Assembly: GCF_000186225.1 (NCBI RefSeq)
Contig: NC_014933.1
Coordinates: 3,934,907 to 3,998,906, forward strand
Length of the DNA stretch: 64,000 nt
Direction: 5' to 3'
Source: Bacteroides helcogenes P 36-108
GTDB taxonomy: Bacteria; Bacteroidota; Bacteroidia; Bacteroidales; Bacteroidaceae
How positions within the stretch are numbered: the first letter of the stretch is position 1; the number at the start of each line of letters is the position of its first letter. The position numbers and the translations under genes were made by a program. Under the pieces are notes generated by a model. That model was not told where the DNA came from and did not search any database. It was given only the letters and a program-made list of their open reading frames with translations. Shown here one piece after another: positions 44,413 to 53,560 of this stretch.

Positions 44413-45765
44413 TCATTGAGGCATAACTCTGAATTTACGAAACTGCACCCACAACATCACCAAAGCAATCAGACTTGCAAGAACGTCGGATACCGGCATG
44501 CTGTACCATACCCCTTCCACACCGAAAAATTGGGGCAGAATAAGCAAACAAGGAAGAAGAATCAGCATCTGGCGGGTAAGAGAAAGGAATATGGCCTTAC
44601 CTGCCATCCCTATGCTCTGAAAAAAATTAGAAGTCACCATCTGAAAGCCAATAATCGGAAAGAACATAACCACAATGCGCAAGCCCTTGGCTGAAATTTC
44701 TATTAATTCCTCGTCCGATGTAAAAACGCTTACTACCAAATCAGGCATCAGCATGCCTATCAGGAAACCTAAAGTCGTTACTGCCGTAGCATAAATTATT
44801 GTAAGTTTCAGCACTCTGTTCACTCTGTCATATCGTTTCGCACCAAAATTATACCCGGCAATGGGCTGCATACCCTGATTCAGCCCCATCACAATCATCA
44901 CGACGATAAATACCAGGCGATTCACAATACCGAAAGCACCAATGGCCAAATCTCCTCCATATTTCTTCAACCCCTGATTTATAAGGATTACAATGAAACA
45001 AGCAGCCAGATTCATCAGAAAAGGAGACATACCAATAGCCAGCGAATCGAATACAATCTTGCGTTTCAAGCGAAATATCCCCCGGTGGAAATGCAGCAGT
45101 TCGTCCTTATCACTGAACAACTTAAACTGCCATATCAGCGATATGACCTGCGCCACAATCGTAGCAATAGCCGCCCCGCGAATACCCCAACCGAATCCGT
45201 AAATAAATACAGGATCCAGAATAGTATTGACAACCACCGTGGCTATGGTGGCATACATTGCTTTCTGCGGATGCCCGGAGGAACGCAACACCGCATTCAA
45301 TCCCAAATAAAGATGGGTAACCGCATTTCCTAAAAGAATGATCTGCATATAATCCCTCGCATAGCCTATCGTCTGATCACTTCCCCCAAAGAAAAAAAGA
45401 ATGGGGTCGAGAAAAGCCAATACGATAACGGTAAAAGCTACCCCCAACAGGATATTCAGCACAAAGACATTGCCCAGCACACGCTGTGCCGTATCATAAT
45501 CTTTCTGCCCCAGTTTGACGGAAATCAGCGTAGATGCTCCTACCCCTACAAGAGAGCCAAAAGCCGCAGCAAGGTTCATCAACGGAAAGGTCAGGGCCAA
45601 TCCTGAAATAGCCATCGTACCCACACCATGACCAATGAAGATACTATCCACCATATTATATAAAGAAGATGCCGTCATGGCGATAATTGCCGGAACAGCA
45701 TACTGCATCAGCAGTTTTCCTATACTATCCGTACCCAGCGCTGTGGGAGTCTTTTGTCCTGTCAT
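44413..45765 (-). CDS. MATE-family multidrug/organic cation efflux transporter
   Basis: A 450-residue protein with about twelve hydrophobic spans in two six-helix halves. The N-terminus (GKLLMQYAVPAIIAMTASSLYNMVDSIF) carries the MATE signature, and the middle motif NQGMQPIAGYNFGA begins the second half. The family exports drugs or metabolites using a sodium or proton gradient; the substrate is not predictable. It is a single gene, divergent from lysS. Confidence 0.92.
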   Translation of the reverse strand: MTGQKTPTALGTDSIGKLLMQYAVPAIIAMTASSLYNMVDSIFIGHGVGTMAISGLALTFPLMNLAAAFGSLVGVGASTLISVKLGQKDYDTAQRVLGNVFVLNILLGVAFTVIVLAFLDPILFFFGGSDQTIGYARDYMQIILLGNAVTHLYLGLNAVLRSSGHPQKAMYATIATVVVNTILDPVFIYGFGWGIRGAAIATIVAQVISLIWQFKLFSDKDELLHFHRGIFRLKRKIVFDSLAIGMSPFLMNLAACFIVILINQGLKKYGGDLAIGAFGIVNRLVFIVVMIVMGLNQGMQPIAGYNFGAKRYDRVNRVLKLTIIYATAVTTLGFLIGMLMPDLVVSVFTSDEELIEISAKGLRIVVMFFPIIGFQMVTSNFFQSIGMAGKAIFLSLTRQMLILLPCLLILPQFFGVEGVWYSMPVSDVLASLIALVMLWVQFRKFRVMPQ

Positions 45766-45793
45766 ACTATACCTATTTCATTTGTCGAGGGTG

Positions 45794-45801
45794 CAAAGGT
45801 A
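45794..45801 (-). promoter_or_regulatory. Promoter -7 box of the MATE gene
   Basis: TACCTTTG on the minus strand, 28 nt before the start, fits TAnnTTTG. Confidence 0.65.
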
Positions 45802-45937
45802 CGCATTTCTGAAAACAAAGCCGATTGTAATACTAAGAAAACTTTCAGTCATGGAGTGAGATGCTTTCCGGTTCCGGCAAGAAAGTTACCGTACGCTATA
45901 TTTAGAAGAAAAGTTCGCATATCTGAAAAATGTTTCG

Positions 45938-45945
45938 TATTTTTG
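45938..45945 (+). promoter_or_regulatory. Promoter -7 box of lysS
   Basis: TATTTTTG, 27 nt before the ATG at 45973, fits TAnnTTTG. Confidence 0.6.
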
Positions 45946-45972
45946 CGACCAAATTGAGTGAAATATAGCGAA

Positions 45973-47703
45973 ATGAACGTATTAGAACTAAGTGAACAAG
46001 AAATCATTCGTCGCAACAGCATGAATGAACTTCGCGCGATGGGTATCGAACCCTATCCCGCAGCAGAGTATGTAACAAACGCCTTCTCTACCGATATCAA
46101 AACCGAATTCAAAGACGATGAAGAGCCGCGCCAAGTGTCCGTAGCCGGCCGTATGATGAGCCGCCGTGTAATGGGTAAAGCATCATTCATTGAACTTCAG
46201 GATTCCAAAGGACGTATCCAAGTATATATTACCCGTGATGATATTTGTTCGGAAGAAGATAAAGAAATGTACAACACAGTGTTCAAACGTTTGCTCGATT
46301 TAGGTGACTTCATCGGCATCGAAGGTTTCGTATTCCGCACGCAAATGGGCGAAATAAGCATTCATGCCAAGAAACTGACTGTGCTTGCCAAAAGCCTTAA
46401 GCCATTGCCTATCGTGAAGTATAAAGACGGTGTGGCTTATGACTCTTTTGAAGACCCGGAACTCCGCTATCGCCAACGCTATGTCGATCTCATCGTGAAT
46501 GACGGTGTAAAGGAAACCTTCCTGAAACGTTCTACCATCATCAAAACACTGCGTGCCGCTTTGGACGAAGCCGGATATACGGAAGTAGAAACTCCTATAC
46601 TGCAATCCATTGCCGGTGGTGCAAGCGCACGTCCCTTCACTACCCACCATAACTCACTGGACATTGACCTATACCTGCGCATTGCTACCGAGCTCTATCT
46701 GAAACGTCTGATTGTAGGCGGTTTTGAAGGCGTATATGAAATCGGTAAGAATTTCCGCAATGAAGGCATGGACAAGAACCATAACCCCGAGTTCACCTGC
46801 ATGGAATTGTACGTACAATATAAGGATTACAATTGGATGATGAGTTTCACCGAGAAGCTGCTGGAACGTATCTGCATTGCCGTGAACGGTTGTCCGGAAA
46901 CGGAAATAGACGGCAAAACCATCAGTTTTAAGGCCCCCTACCGCCGCCTGCCCATTCTGGAGGCTATCAGAGAAAAGACAGGTTATGACCTTGAAGGCAA
47001 GAATGAAGATGAAATACGCCAGGTATGCAAGGCGCTGAAAATGGAAATTGATGACACCATGGGCAAGGGAAAACTGATAGACGAAATCTTCGGTGAATTC
47101 TGTGAAGGTACTTTCATACAGCCTACTTTTATCACTGATTATCCGGTAGAGATGAGTCCACTCACCAAGATGCACCGCAGCAAACCGGGGCTGACCGAAC
47201 GCTTCGAACTGATGGTAAACGGCAAAGAACTGGCCAACGCATATAGTGAGTTGAATGACCCGATCGATCAGGAAGAACGCTTCAAAGACCAGTTGAAACT
47301 GAGCGAAAAAGGAGATGACGAAGCCATGTTCATCGACCAAGACTTTCTGAAAGCACTTCAATATGGTATGCCGCCCACTTCAGGTATCGGTATCGGTATA
47401 GACCGTCTGACGATGTTGATGACGGGTAAAGCATTTATTCAAGAGGTACTTTTCTTCCCGCAAATGCGCCCGGAGAAAGTGACTCCGAAAGATACTCCCG
47501 CCAAATTCATGGAGCTGGGAATCCCCGAAACTTGGATACCCGTAATCCAAAAAGCCGGCTATAATCTGGTAAGTGACATGAAAGATGTAAACCCGCAGAA
47601 ACTCCACATGGACATCTGCGACATCAACAAGAAATATAAATTGGAACTGACAGCTCCGACCGTGAACGAAGTGGCCAACTGGATCAGTTCAATTAAAAAT
47701 TAA
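45973..47703 (+). CDS. lysS: Lysine--tRNA ligase, class II
   Basis: A 576-residue class II synthetase from ATG 45973 (MNVLELSEQ); an in-frame GTG at 45958 would add five residues and is less likely. An OB-fold anticodon-binding domain lies at about 55-165 ([23 protein letters not shown]), motif 2 at [15 protein letters not shown] near 260, and motif 3 at [15 protein letters not shown] near 480. A C-terminal extension of about 70 residues after the core is longer than in E. coli LysS. It charges tRNA-Lys. gpsA follows 101 bp downstream after an AT-rich inverted repeat. Confidence 0.96.
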   Translation: MNVLELSEQEIIRRNSMNELRAMGIEPYPAAEYVTNAFSTDIKTEFKDDEEPRQVSVAGRMMSRRVMGKASFIELQDSKGRIQVYITRDDICSEEDKEMYNTVFKRLLDLGDFIGIEGFVFRTQMGEISIHAKKLTVLAKSLKPLPIVKYKDGVAYDSFEDPELRYRQRYVDLIVNDGVKETFLKRSTIIKTLRAALDEAGYTEVETPILQSIAGGASARPFTTHHNSLDIDLYLRIATELYLKRLIVGGFEGVYEIGKNFRNEGMDKNHNPEFTCMELYVQYKDYNWMMSFTEKLLERICIAVNGCPETEIDGKTISFKAPYRRLPILEAIREKTGYDLEGKNEDEIRQVCKALKMEIDDTMGKGKLIDEIFGEFCEGTFIQPTFITDYPVEMSPLTKMHRSKPGLTERFELMVNGKELANAYSELNDPIDQEERFKDQLKLSEKGDDEAMFIDQDFLKALQYGMPPTSGIGIGIDRLTMLMTGKAFIQEVLFFPQMRPEKVTPKDTPAKFMELGIPETWIPVIQKAGYNLVSDMKDVNPQKLHMDICDINKKYKLELTAPTVNEVANWISSIKN

Positions 47704-47795
47704 GAATTAAAAATTAAAACTAAGATAAGTAAGATTAAAAGGTAAAAGGGGAGAAGGCAAACCTTTACCCCCTTTTAATTTTTAATTTTTAATTA
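47704..47795. repeat. AT-rich inverted repeat between lysS and gpsA
   Basis: AATTAAAAATTAAAAC near 47706 mirrors TTTTAATTTTTAATTTTTAATT near 47773, with inner pairing of ATTAAAAGG / CCTTTTAAT and GGTAAAGG-like segments. The transcript would form a long weak stem ending in U-rich sequence, probably a terminator or processing site. Confidence 0.6.
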
Positions 47796-47804
47796 TTAAT
47801 TATC

Positions 47805-48800
47805 ATGAAACTACCCGGTAAGATAGCCATCATGGGCGGAGGAAGTTGGGCAACTGCCATTGCCAAAATGGTACTGTCCCAAGCGGATTCGATAAATTGG
47901 TATATGCGGCGAGATGACCGTATCTCCGACTTCAAGCGACTTGGACACAACCCTGCCTATCTGACAGCCGTAAAGTTCGACATCAAGCGTATCAACTTCA
48001 ACTCTAATATCAACGATGTGGTGAAAGAGTCTGATACACTCATCTTCGTGACTCCTTCCCCTTATCTGAAGGTTCATCTGAAGAAACTGAAGACTAAAAT
48101 CAAGGATAAGTTTATCATTACTGCCATCAAGGGCATTGTTCCCGATGACAATCTAATCGTATCAGAATACTTCACCAAAGAGTATGGCGTGCCGGCTGAA
48201 AACATTGCTGTATTGGCAGGTCCCTGCCACGCAGAAGAAGTAGCCCTGGAACGTCTTTCTTATTTGACCATCGCCTGTCCGGATACCGATAAAGCATGTA
48301 CCATCGCCCGCCAACTGGCAAGTTCGTTCATCAAAACATCAGTCAGCAATGATGTTGCGGGCATCGAGTACAGCTCCGTACTAAAAAATGTATATGCCAT
48401 AGCTGCCGGTATATGCAGCGGTCTGAAGTACGGAGATAACTTTCAAGCCGTATTGATGTCCAATGCCGTACAAGAAATGAACCGCTTCCTGCAAACCGTC
48501 CATCCTCTGGACCGTAACGTCAACGATTCGGTCTATCTGGGCGATCTGTTGGTAACAGGATATTCCAACTTCAGCCGCAACCGTACATTCGGAACGATGA
48601 TAGGCAAAGGCTATTCCGTAAAAAGCGCACAAATAGAGATGGAAATGATTGCCGAAGGTTACTATGGAACCAAATGCATCAAGGAAATCAATAAGCACTA
48701 TCACGTAAATATGCCTATCGTAGATGCTGTCTATAACATCTTGTATGAACGCATTTCGCCGATGATAGAAATCAAGCTGTTGACGGACTCGTTCAGATAA
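47805..48800 (+). CDS. gpsA: NAD(P)H-dependent glycerol-3-phosphate dehydrogenase
   Basis: A 331-residue dehydrogenase. The Rossmann loop GGGSWATAIAKM at 11-22 differs by one residue from the usual GxGxxG spacing of GpsA (GAGSWGTA), and the catalytic lysine lies in EYSSVLKNVYAIAAGI near 190. LAGPCHAEEV near 144-153 is the conserved substrate segment. It reduces dihydroxyacetone phosphate to glycerol 3-phosphate for phospholipid synthesis. It lies between lysS and pgi on the same strand. Confidence 0.93.
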   Translation: MKLPGKIAIMGGGSWATAIAKMVLSQADSINWYMRRDDRISDFKRLGHNPAYLTAVKFDIKRINFNSNINDVVKESDTLIFVTPSPYLKVHLKKLKTKIKDKFIITAIKGIVPDDNLIVSEYFTKEYGVPAENIAVLAGPCHAEEVALERLSYLTIACPDTDKACTIARQLASSFIKTSVSNDVAGIEYSSVLKNVYAIAAGICSGLKYGDNFQAVLMSNAVQEMNRFLQTVHPLDRNVNDSVYLGDLLVTGYSNFSRNRTFGTMIGKGYSVKSAQIEMEMIAEGYYGTKCIKEINKHYHVNMPIVDAVYNILYERISPMIEIKLLTDSFR

Positions 48801-48831
48801 GGTCTGCAATACAAAAATTATAAACCAAAGT

Positions 48832-48882
48832 ACCCCCAAACCTCCTCTCCCCCCTATGGGGAGAGACCGGGGAAGAGGCTCT
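48832..48882. repeat. G/C-rich hairpin repeat before pgi
   Basis: CTCTCCCC (48845-48852) and GGGGAGAG (48858-48865) form a perfect 8-bp hairpin with a 5-nt loop, flanked by CCTC / GAGG and C-run / G-run segments giving an imperfect outer stem. It ends about 15 nt before the pgi start. It has the look of an interspersed intergenic repeat. Confidence 0.55.
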
Positions 48883-48895
48883 AAAAAATGACATT

Positions 48896-50233
48896 ATGAT
48901 TAGTTTGAACATTGAAAAGACTTTTGGATTCATATCCAAAGAAAACGTTTTCGCCTATGAAGCCCAAGTAAAGGCTGCACAGGAGGCATTGGAGAAAGGA
49001 ACCGGCAAAGGTAACGATTTTCTGGGATGGCTGCATCTGCCCTCTTCCATTACAAAAGAGCACTTGGCCGACCTGAAAGCTACTGCACAAACATTGCGTG
49101 ACAATTGCGAAGTTGTGGTAGTTGCCGGCATTGGCGGAAGCTACCTTGGCGCACGTGCGGTAATCGAGGCTTTGTCAAACAGCTTCACCTGGTTGCAAGA
49201 CAAGAAGACTGCTCCCGTTATTCTGTATGCAGGACACAATATCGGCGAAGATTATCTGTACGAACTTACCGAATACTTGAAAGACAAGAAATTCGGCGTC
49301 ATCAACATCTCTAAATCAGGTACAACCACCGAGACAGCTTTAGCCTTCCGCCTGCTGAAGAAGCAATGTGAAGACCAGCGCGGCAAGGACACCGCCAAGA
49401 GAGTGATCGTAGCCATTACAGATGCCAAGAAAGGTGCTGCCCGCGTAACCGCCGACAATGAAGGCTACAAATCTTTCATCATTCCCGATAATGTAGGAGG
49501 ACGTTTCTCCGTACTGACACCGGTGGGATTGCTGCCCATCGCAGTGGCAGGTTTCGATATCGAAAAGCTGGTGGCCGGTGCAGCATCCATGGAGAAGGCT
49601 TGCGGACAAGATATTCCTTTTGCCGAAAATCCTGCCGCAATTTATGCCGCTACCCGCAATGAACTCTACAAGAACGGTAAAAAGATTGAGATCCTTGTGA
49701 ACTTCAACCCCAAATTACACTATGTAAGCGAGTGGTGGAAGCAGCTTTACGGTGAATCGGAAGGCAAAGAAAACAAGGGCATCTTCCCTGCCGCAGTAGA
49801 TTTCTCTACCGATCTCCACTCTATGGGGCAATGGATTCAGGAAGGTGAGCGCAGCATCTACGAAACCGTAATCTCCGTAGAAAAGACACAGCACTCCCTG
49901 CAAGTTCCTTCTGACGGGGCTAACCTTGATGGCCTGAACTTCCTTGCAGGCAAGCACGTGGATGAAGTCAACAAGATGGCAGAACTGGGAACCCAACTTG
50001 CCCATGTTGACGGCGGTGTGCCCAACATGCGCATCGTCATTCCCGCGTTAAACGAAGAAAGCATCGGCAGCTTGCTGTATTTCTTTGAAAAGGCCTGTGG
50101 CATCAGCGGTTATATCTTAGGCGTCAATCCATTTAACCAGCCAGGTGTGGAGGCATACAAGAAGAATATGTTCGCTCTGCTGAACAAGCCGGGCTACGAA
50201 GCCGAATCCAAGGCTATCCAAGCAAGACTGTAA
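48896..50233 (+). CDS. pgi: Glucose-6-phosphate isomerase
   Basis: A 445-residue PGI of the short bacterial type. The sugar-phosphate-binding block [16 protein letters not shown] lies near 80-95, [14 protein letters not shown] near 142-155, and the catalytic [10 protein letters not shown] and [15 protein letters not shown] regions are near the C-terminus. It interconverts glucose 6-phosphate and fructose 6-phosphate, upstream of pfkA in glycolysis. It ends with a strong terminator. Confidence 0.96.
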   Translation: MISLNIEKTFGFISKENVFAYEAQVKAAQEALEKGTGKGNDFLGWLHLPSSITKEHLADLKATAQTLRDNCEVVVVAGIGGSYLGARAVIEALSNSFTWLQDKKTAPVILYAGHNIGEDYLYELTEYLKDKKFGVINISKSGTTTETALAFRLLKKQCEDQRGKDTAKRVIVAITDAKKGAARVTADNEGYKSFIIPDNVGGRFSVLTPVGLLPIAVAGFDIEKLVAGAASMEKACGQDIPFAENPAAIYAATRNELYKNGKKIEILVNFNPKLHYVSEWWKQLYGESEGKENKGIFPAAVDFSTDLHSMGQWIQEGERSIYETVISVEKTQHSLQVPSDGANLDGLNFLAGKHVDEVNKMAELGTQLAHVDGGVPNMRIVIPALNEESIGSLLYFFEKACGISGYILGVNPFNQPGVEAYKKNMFALLNKPGYEAESKAIQARL

Positions 50234-50256
50234 ACCAGCGAACTCAAATATCTTAG

Positions 50257-50291
50257 TCAGGTGCAGAAACATTCTCTGCACCTGATTTTTT
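50257..50291 (+). terminator. Intrinsic terminator of pgi
   Basis: A perfect 11-bp stem TCAGGTGCAGA (50257-50267) / TCTGCACCTGA (50275-50285) with a 7-nt loop, then six Ts, 24 nt after the stop. The T-run directly abuts the promoter box of the next gene. Confidence 0.9.
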
Positions 50292-50292
50292 A

Positions 50293-50300
50293 TATCTTTG
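50293..50300 (+). promoter_or_regulatory. Promoter -7 box of the HAD hydrolase gene
   Basis: TATCTTTG begins 1 nt after the pgi terminator T-run and ends 23 nt before the HAD start. The pgi terminator hairpin occupies the region where RNA polymerase would contact the -33 element. Confidence 0.6.
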
Positions 50301-50323
50301 CACTCCCTAAACAATAGATACTT

Positions 50324-51076
50324 ATGTTTGAAGAATCCATCGCCCGCTATTTAGAAAAGCACGGGCATTCCAATATCCGGTTAAAAGCCGTCCTATTCGA
50401 CATGGACGGCGTATTGTTCAATTCCATGCCCTATCACGCCGATGCATGGCACAAGGTCATGGAGCACCATGGCCTGCACCTGAGCCGTGAAGAAGCTTAC
50501 ATGCATGAAGGACGTACGGGAGCCGCCACCATCAACATCGTCTATCAACGCCAATATGGCAAAGACGCCACCCCTGAAATGATAGAAAGCATCTATGCTG
50601 AAAAAAGCGCAGAATTCAACAAGCATTCCGAGCCCGAACGCATGACCGGCTCTTGGGAGGTATTACAGAAGATAAAGGAGGCAGGATTAATCCCCGTATT
50701 GGTGACAGGCTCCGGTCAACACTCTCTGTTAGAACGTCTTGCCCACAACTTCCCCGGCATGTTTCAGCGTGAACGCATGGTGACGGCTTTTGACGTGAAA
50801 TACGGCAAGCCCCATCCCGAACCTTACCTGCTGGGGCTGGAGAGGGTCGGCGTAAAAGCCAACGAAGCCATCGTCGTTGAAAACGCCCCTATCGGCGTAC
50901 AAGCCGGAGTGGCAGCGGGCATATTCACCGTAGCTGTCAATACCGGCCCGCTGGACAAGCAAGTATTGCTGGATGCAGGTGCGGATTTACTGTTTTCTTC
51001 TATGCAGGATTTCTGTGACAATTGGGAGAAGCTACACGGCAAGTTAAACCGACTGCACACTCCACTTCCCTATTAA
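50324..51076 (+). CDS. HAD-superfamily phosphatase (beta-phosphoglucomutase-like)
   Basis: A 250-residue HAD hydrolase. Motif I is FDMDGVLFNS (nucleophile and acid Asp near 26-28), the helical cap follows, motif II is VTGSGQ near 125, and motif III/IV are GKPHPEPYLLG and VVENAPIGVQAG near 165 and 188. This resembles the beta-phosphoglucomutase / sugar-phosphatase branch. Substrate unknown. It follows pgi but has its own promoter. Confidence 0.88.
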   Translation: MFEESIARYLEKHGHSNIRLKAVLFDMDGVLFNSMPYHADAWHKVMEHHGLHLSREEAYMHEGRTGAATINIVYQRQYGKDATPEMIESIYAEKSAEFNKHSEPERMTGSWEVLQKIKEAGLIPVLVTGSGQHSLLERLAHNFPGMFQRERMVTAFDVKYGKPHPEPYLLGLERVGVKANEAIVVENAPIGVQAGVAAGIFTVAVNTGPLDKQVLLDAGADLLFSSMQDFCDNWEKLHGKLNRLHTPLPY

Positions 51077-51411
51077 TTAATCAACCTACCGCCCGCTTAT
51101 CCCGAAGGATTGTTTCCATGCTTCCGACGCAGGAAAACAAATGATATAACGTTCGTCACCAAGCCTGTCAAGCTGTTGGCAAAGGACTGCCGACATATTG
51201 GCAAACCTTTGCCAACACAGATGCAAAGACTGGCAAAACAAGCATAAGTAAATCAACTCATTACAATCTGTGACGGCTGCGACCTGCAACCGGATACTCC
51301 TTGCCTGCATAGGATGGTAAAGACATTGAAGAAACATTGAAGCATTAAAAAGCAAGCATATAACAAAAGAAAAATCCTCAATAATCAACAAATTATCAAG
51401 GATTCTCTTAG
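51077..51411. other. Intergenic stretch before tRNA-Arg, no gene supported
   Basis: It contains several TTGGCAAA / TTTGCCAA words between 51170 and 51240, giving a short hairpin (TTGGCAAACCTTTGCCAA). A 116-codon minus-strand open frame runs through it but begins inside the tRNA gene and has no recognisable features. I call it non-coding. Confidence 0.45.
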
Positions 51412-51484
51412 TGACCCCGGTGAGATTCAAACTCACGACCTTCAGAACCGGAATCTGACGCTCTATTCACTAAGCTACGGAGCC
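51412..51484 (-). tRNA. tRNA-Arg (anticodon CCG)
   Basis: A 73-nt cloverleaf on the minus strand. The acceptor GGCTCCG pairs with CGGGGTC (two G-U pairs), the anticodon stem TCAGA/TCTGA holds the loop TTCCGGT giving CCG, and the T-loop is TTTGAAT. Discriminator A; CCA not encoded. No gene is seen from 51485 to the asnA promoter. Confidence 0.93.
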
Positions 51485-51653
51485 GAATACGGATGCAAAA
51501 GTATAAAAAATCTCATCATGTTCCTAACGTTCGGATGTTTTTTCCATCATACCGCCAACACAATCCATTGTTATTTTGAAATTATTAAATGTATTCATAT
51601 ATACATTTTGTTCTTTTTTCATCCAAAAAACAATCAAGTATAGATATTATTCC

Positions 51654-51661
51654 TATCTTTG
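51654..51661 (+). promoter_or_regulatory. Promoter -7 box of asnA
   Basis: TATCTTTG, 36 nt before the ATG at 51698, fits TAnnTTTG. It overlaps the alternative in-frame start at 51659, which is therefore unlikely. Confidence 0.65.
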
Positions 51662-51697
51662 CCGTACAATTTAATAGAAGACATATACAATAAACCT

Positions 51698-52735
51698 ATG
51701 AGCTATCTGATAAAACCTGAAGGATACAAGCCTTTATTGGACTTAAAACAAACGGAATTAGGCATCAAACAGATCAAGGAGTTTTTCCAGCTAAACCTTT
51801 CCTCCGAACTGCGCCTGAGGCGTGTCACAGCTCCGCTTTTCGTGCTTAAAGGCATGGGAATCAATGATGATCTCAACGGAGTGGAACGTGCCGTCTCTTT
51901 TCCTATCAAAGATTTAGGCGATGCGCAGGCAGAGGTGGTGCACTCTCTTGCCAAATGGAAACGGCTGACGCTTGCCGAATACCACATTGAACCCGGCTAT
52001 GGCATCTATACCGACATGAACGCCATCCGTGCGGATGAAGAACTGGGAAATCTCCACTCCCTCTATGTAGATCAATGGGACTGGGAACGTGTCATTACAG
52101 CCCAAGACCGCAATGTGGAGTTTCTCAAAGAAATAGTGACCCGCATCTATGCCGCTATGGTGCGCACCGAATACATGGTCTATGAAATGTACCCGCAAAT
52201 CAGACCTTGCCTGCCACAGAAGCTGCACTTCATCCACGCGGAAGAATTACGCCAGCTATATCCGGGTTTAGAGCCGAAATGCCGTGAACACGCCATAGCC
52301 AAAAAGTTCGGAGCAGTATTCATTATCGGTATCGGATGCAAGTTGAGTGACGGCAAGAAGCATGACGGACGTGCTCCTGACTATGATGACTACACCACCT
52401 CCGGCTTGAATGGCCTGCCGGGTCTGAACGGCGACCTGCTTTTGTGGGATCATGTATTGCAACGCAGTATTGAACTTTCTTCCATGGGCATCCGTGTCGA
52501 TAAAGCAGCCTTGCTTCGCCAGCTAAAAGAAGAAGATGAAGAAAAACGTTTGGAACTATACTTCCACAAACGCCTGATGAACGACACTCTTCCGCTATCC
52601 ATCGGCGGCGGCATCGGACAGTCGCGCCTGTGTATGTTCTATCTGCGCAAGGCGCATATCGGCGAAATACAAGCCAGTATCTGGCCTGAAGATATGCGTC
52701 AGGAATGCAAAGCACACGACATTCATTTAATCTGA
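51698..52735 (+). CDS. asnA: Aspartate--ammonia ligase
   Basis: A 345-residue AsnA from ATG 51698 (MSYLIKPEGYKPL). It is a class II-synthetase-like enzyme that makes asparagine from aspartate, ammonia and ATP. Recognisable blocks are LRRVTAPLFV near 40-50, DQWDWERVI near 115, and the C-terminal GGGIGQSRLCMFYLRKAHIGEIQ (about 304-326, motif 3-like). A longer frame starting at 51659 overlaps the promoter box. It has its own terminator. Confidence 0.95.
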   Translation: MSYLIKPEGYKPLLDLKQTELGIKQIKEFFQLNLSSELRLRRVTAPLFVLKGMGINDDLNGVERAVSFPIKDLGDAQAEVVHSLAKWKRLTLAEYHIEPGYGIYTDMNAIRADEELGNLHSLYVDQWDWERVITAQDRNVEFLKEIVTRIYAAMVRTEYMVYEMYPQIRPCLPQKLHFIHAEELRQLYPGLEPKCREHAIAKKFGAVFIIGIGCKLSDGKKHDGRAPDYDDYTTSGLNGLPGLNGDLLLWDHVLQRSIELSSMGIRVDKAALLRQLKEEDEEKRLELYFHKRLMNDTLPLSIGGGIGQSRLCMFYLRKAHIGEIQASIWPEDMRQECKAHDIHLI

Positions 52736-52757
52736 TATCAACATCTGTTGCCATAGA

Positions 52758-52800
52758 ATAAAGTTCATCCCGTAAAAGGTTGAACTTTATTTTTTTATTT
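52758..52800 (+). terminator. Intrinsic terminator of asnA
   Basis: A perfect 10-bp stem ATAAAGTTCA (52758-52767) / TGAACTTTAT (52781-52790) with a 13-nt loop, followed by a run of Ts. Confidence 0.85.
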
Positions 52801-52802
52801 TG

Positions 52803-52810
52803 TACTTTAG
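52803..52810 (+). promoter_or_regulatory. Possible -7 box of ung
   Basis: TACTTTAG matches seven of eight positions of TAnnTTTG, 27 nt before ung. Confidence 0.45.
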
Positions 52811-52837
52811 CGTCCTAAACCGCTAACAAAATCAATT

Positions 52838-53500
52838 ATGAACGTTCAGATAGAAGAAAGCTGGAAAGCACACTTGCAACCCGAATTTGAGAAAGAATAT
52901 TTCAGTACACTCACCGAGTTCGTACGCGAAGAATATAAGCATGGTCCCGTATATCCTCCGGGAAGATTGATTTTCAATGCCTTCAACCTCTGCCCTTTCG
53001 ATAAAGTAAAAGTTGTGATAATCGGACAAGACCCTTATCATGGCCCGGGACAAGCACACGGACTCTGCTTCTCCGTGAATGACGGAGTATCTTTTCCGCC
53101 TTCTTTAGTCAATATATTCAAAGAAATCAAGAATGATATCGGTACAGATGCTCCGAATACCGGCAATCTGACCCGATGGGCAGAACAAGGCGTATTATTG
53201 CTCAACGCCACACTCACCGTACGCGCGCATCAAGCCGGATCACACCAAAACCGTGGTTGGGAAGCATTTACTGATGCAGCCATCCGCACCTTGGCCGAAG
53301 AAAAAGAGCATCTTGTATTTATCTTATGGGGAGCCTATGCACAGCGCAAGGGTGCTTTCATTGACCGAAGCAAACATCTGGTGCTGGCTTCTGCGCATCC
53401 GTCTCCCCTTTCCGCTTACAACGGATTCTTTGGCAACAAACATTTCAGCAAAACAAACGAATACCTGAAAGAGCACGGAGAAAAAGAAATAGTGTGGTAA
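52838..53500 (+). CDS. ung: Uracil-DNA glycosylase
   Basis: A 220-residue family-1 UDG of normal length. The water-activating motif GQDPYHGPGQAHG has Asp65, the uracil-stacking LCFSV follows, LLLNATLTV lies near 126, and the DNA-intercalating loop HPSPLSAYNGFFG near 188-200 is intact. It excises uracil from DNA in base-excision repair. It is a single gene, convergent with the LptD-like gene. Confidence 0.96.
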   Translation: MNVQIEESWKAHLQPEFEKEYFSTLTEFVREEYKHGPVYPPGRLIFNAFNLCPFDKVKVVIIGQDPYHGPGQAHGLCFSVNDGVSFPPSLVNIFKEIKNDIGTDAPNTGNLTRWAEQGVLLLNATLTVRAHQAGSHQNRGWEAFTDAAIRTLAEEKEHLVFILWGAYAQRKGAFIDRSKHLVLASAHPSPLSAYNGFFGNKHFSKTNEYLKEHGEKEIVW

Positions 53501-53560
53501 AATAGGCGCTTCGCCTTTATTTACGATCTGAAGAACAACCAAATACAGGAGATAGATTCA

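Noticed and set aside
51086..51436. 116-codon minus-strand frame next to tRNA-Arg
   Set aside because: It starts inside the tRNA gene and has no domain or export signal.
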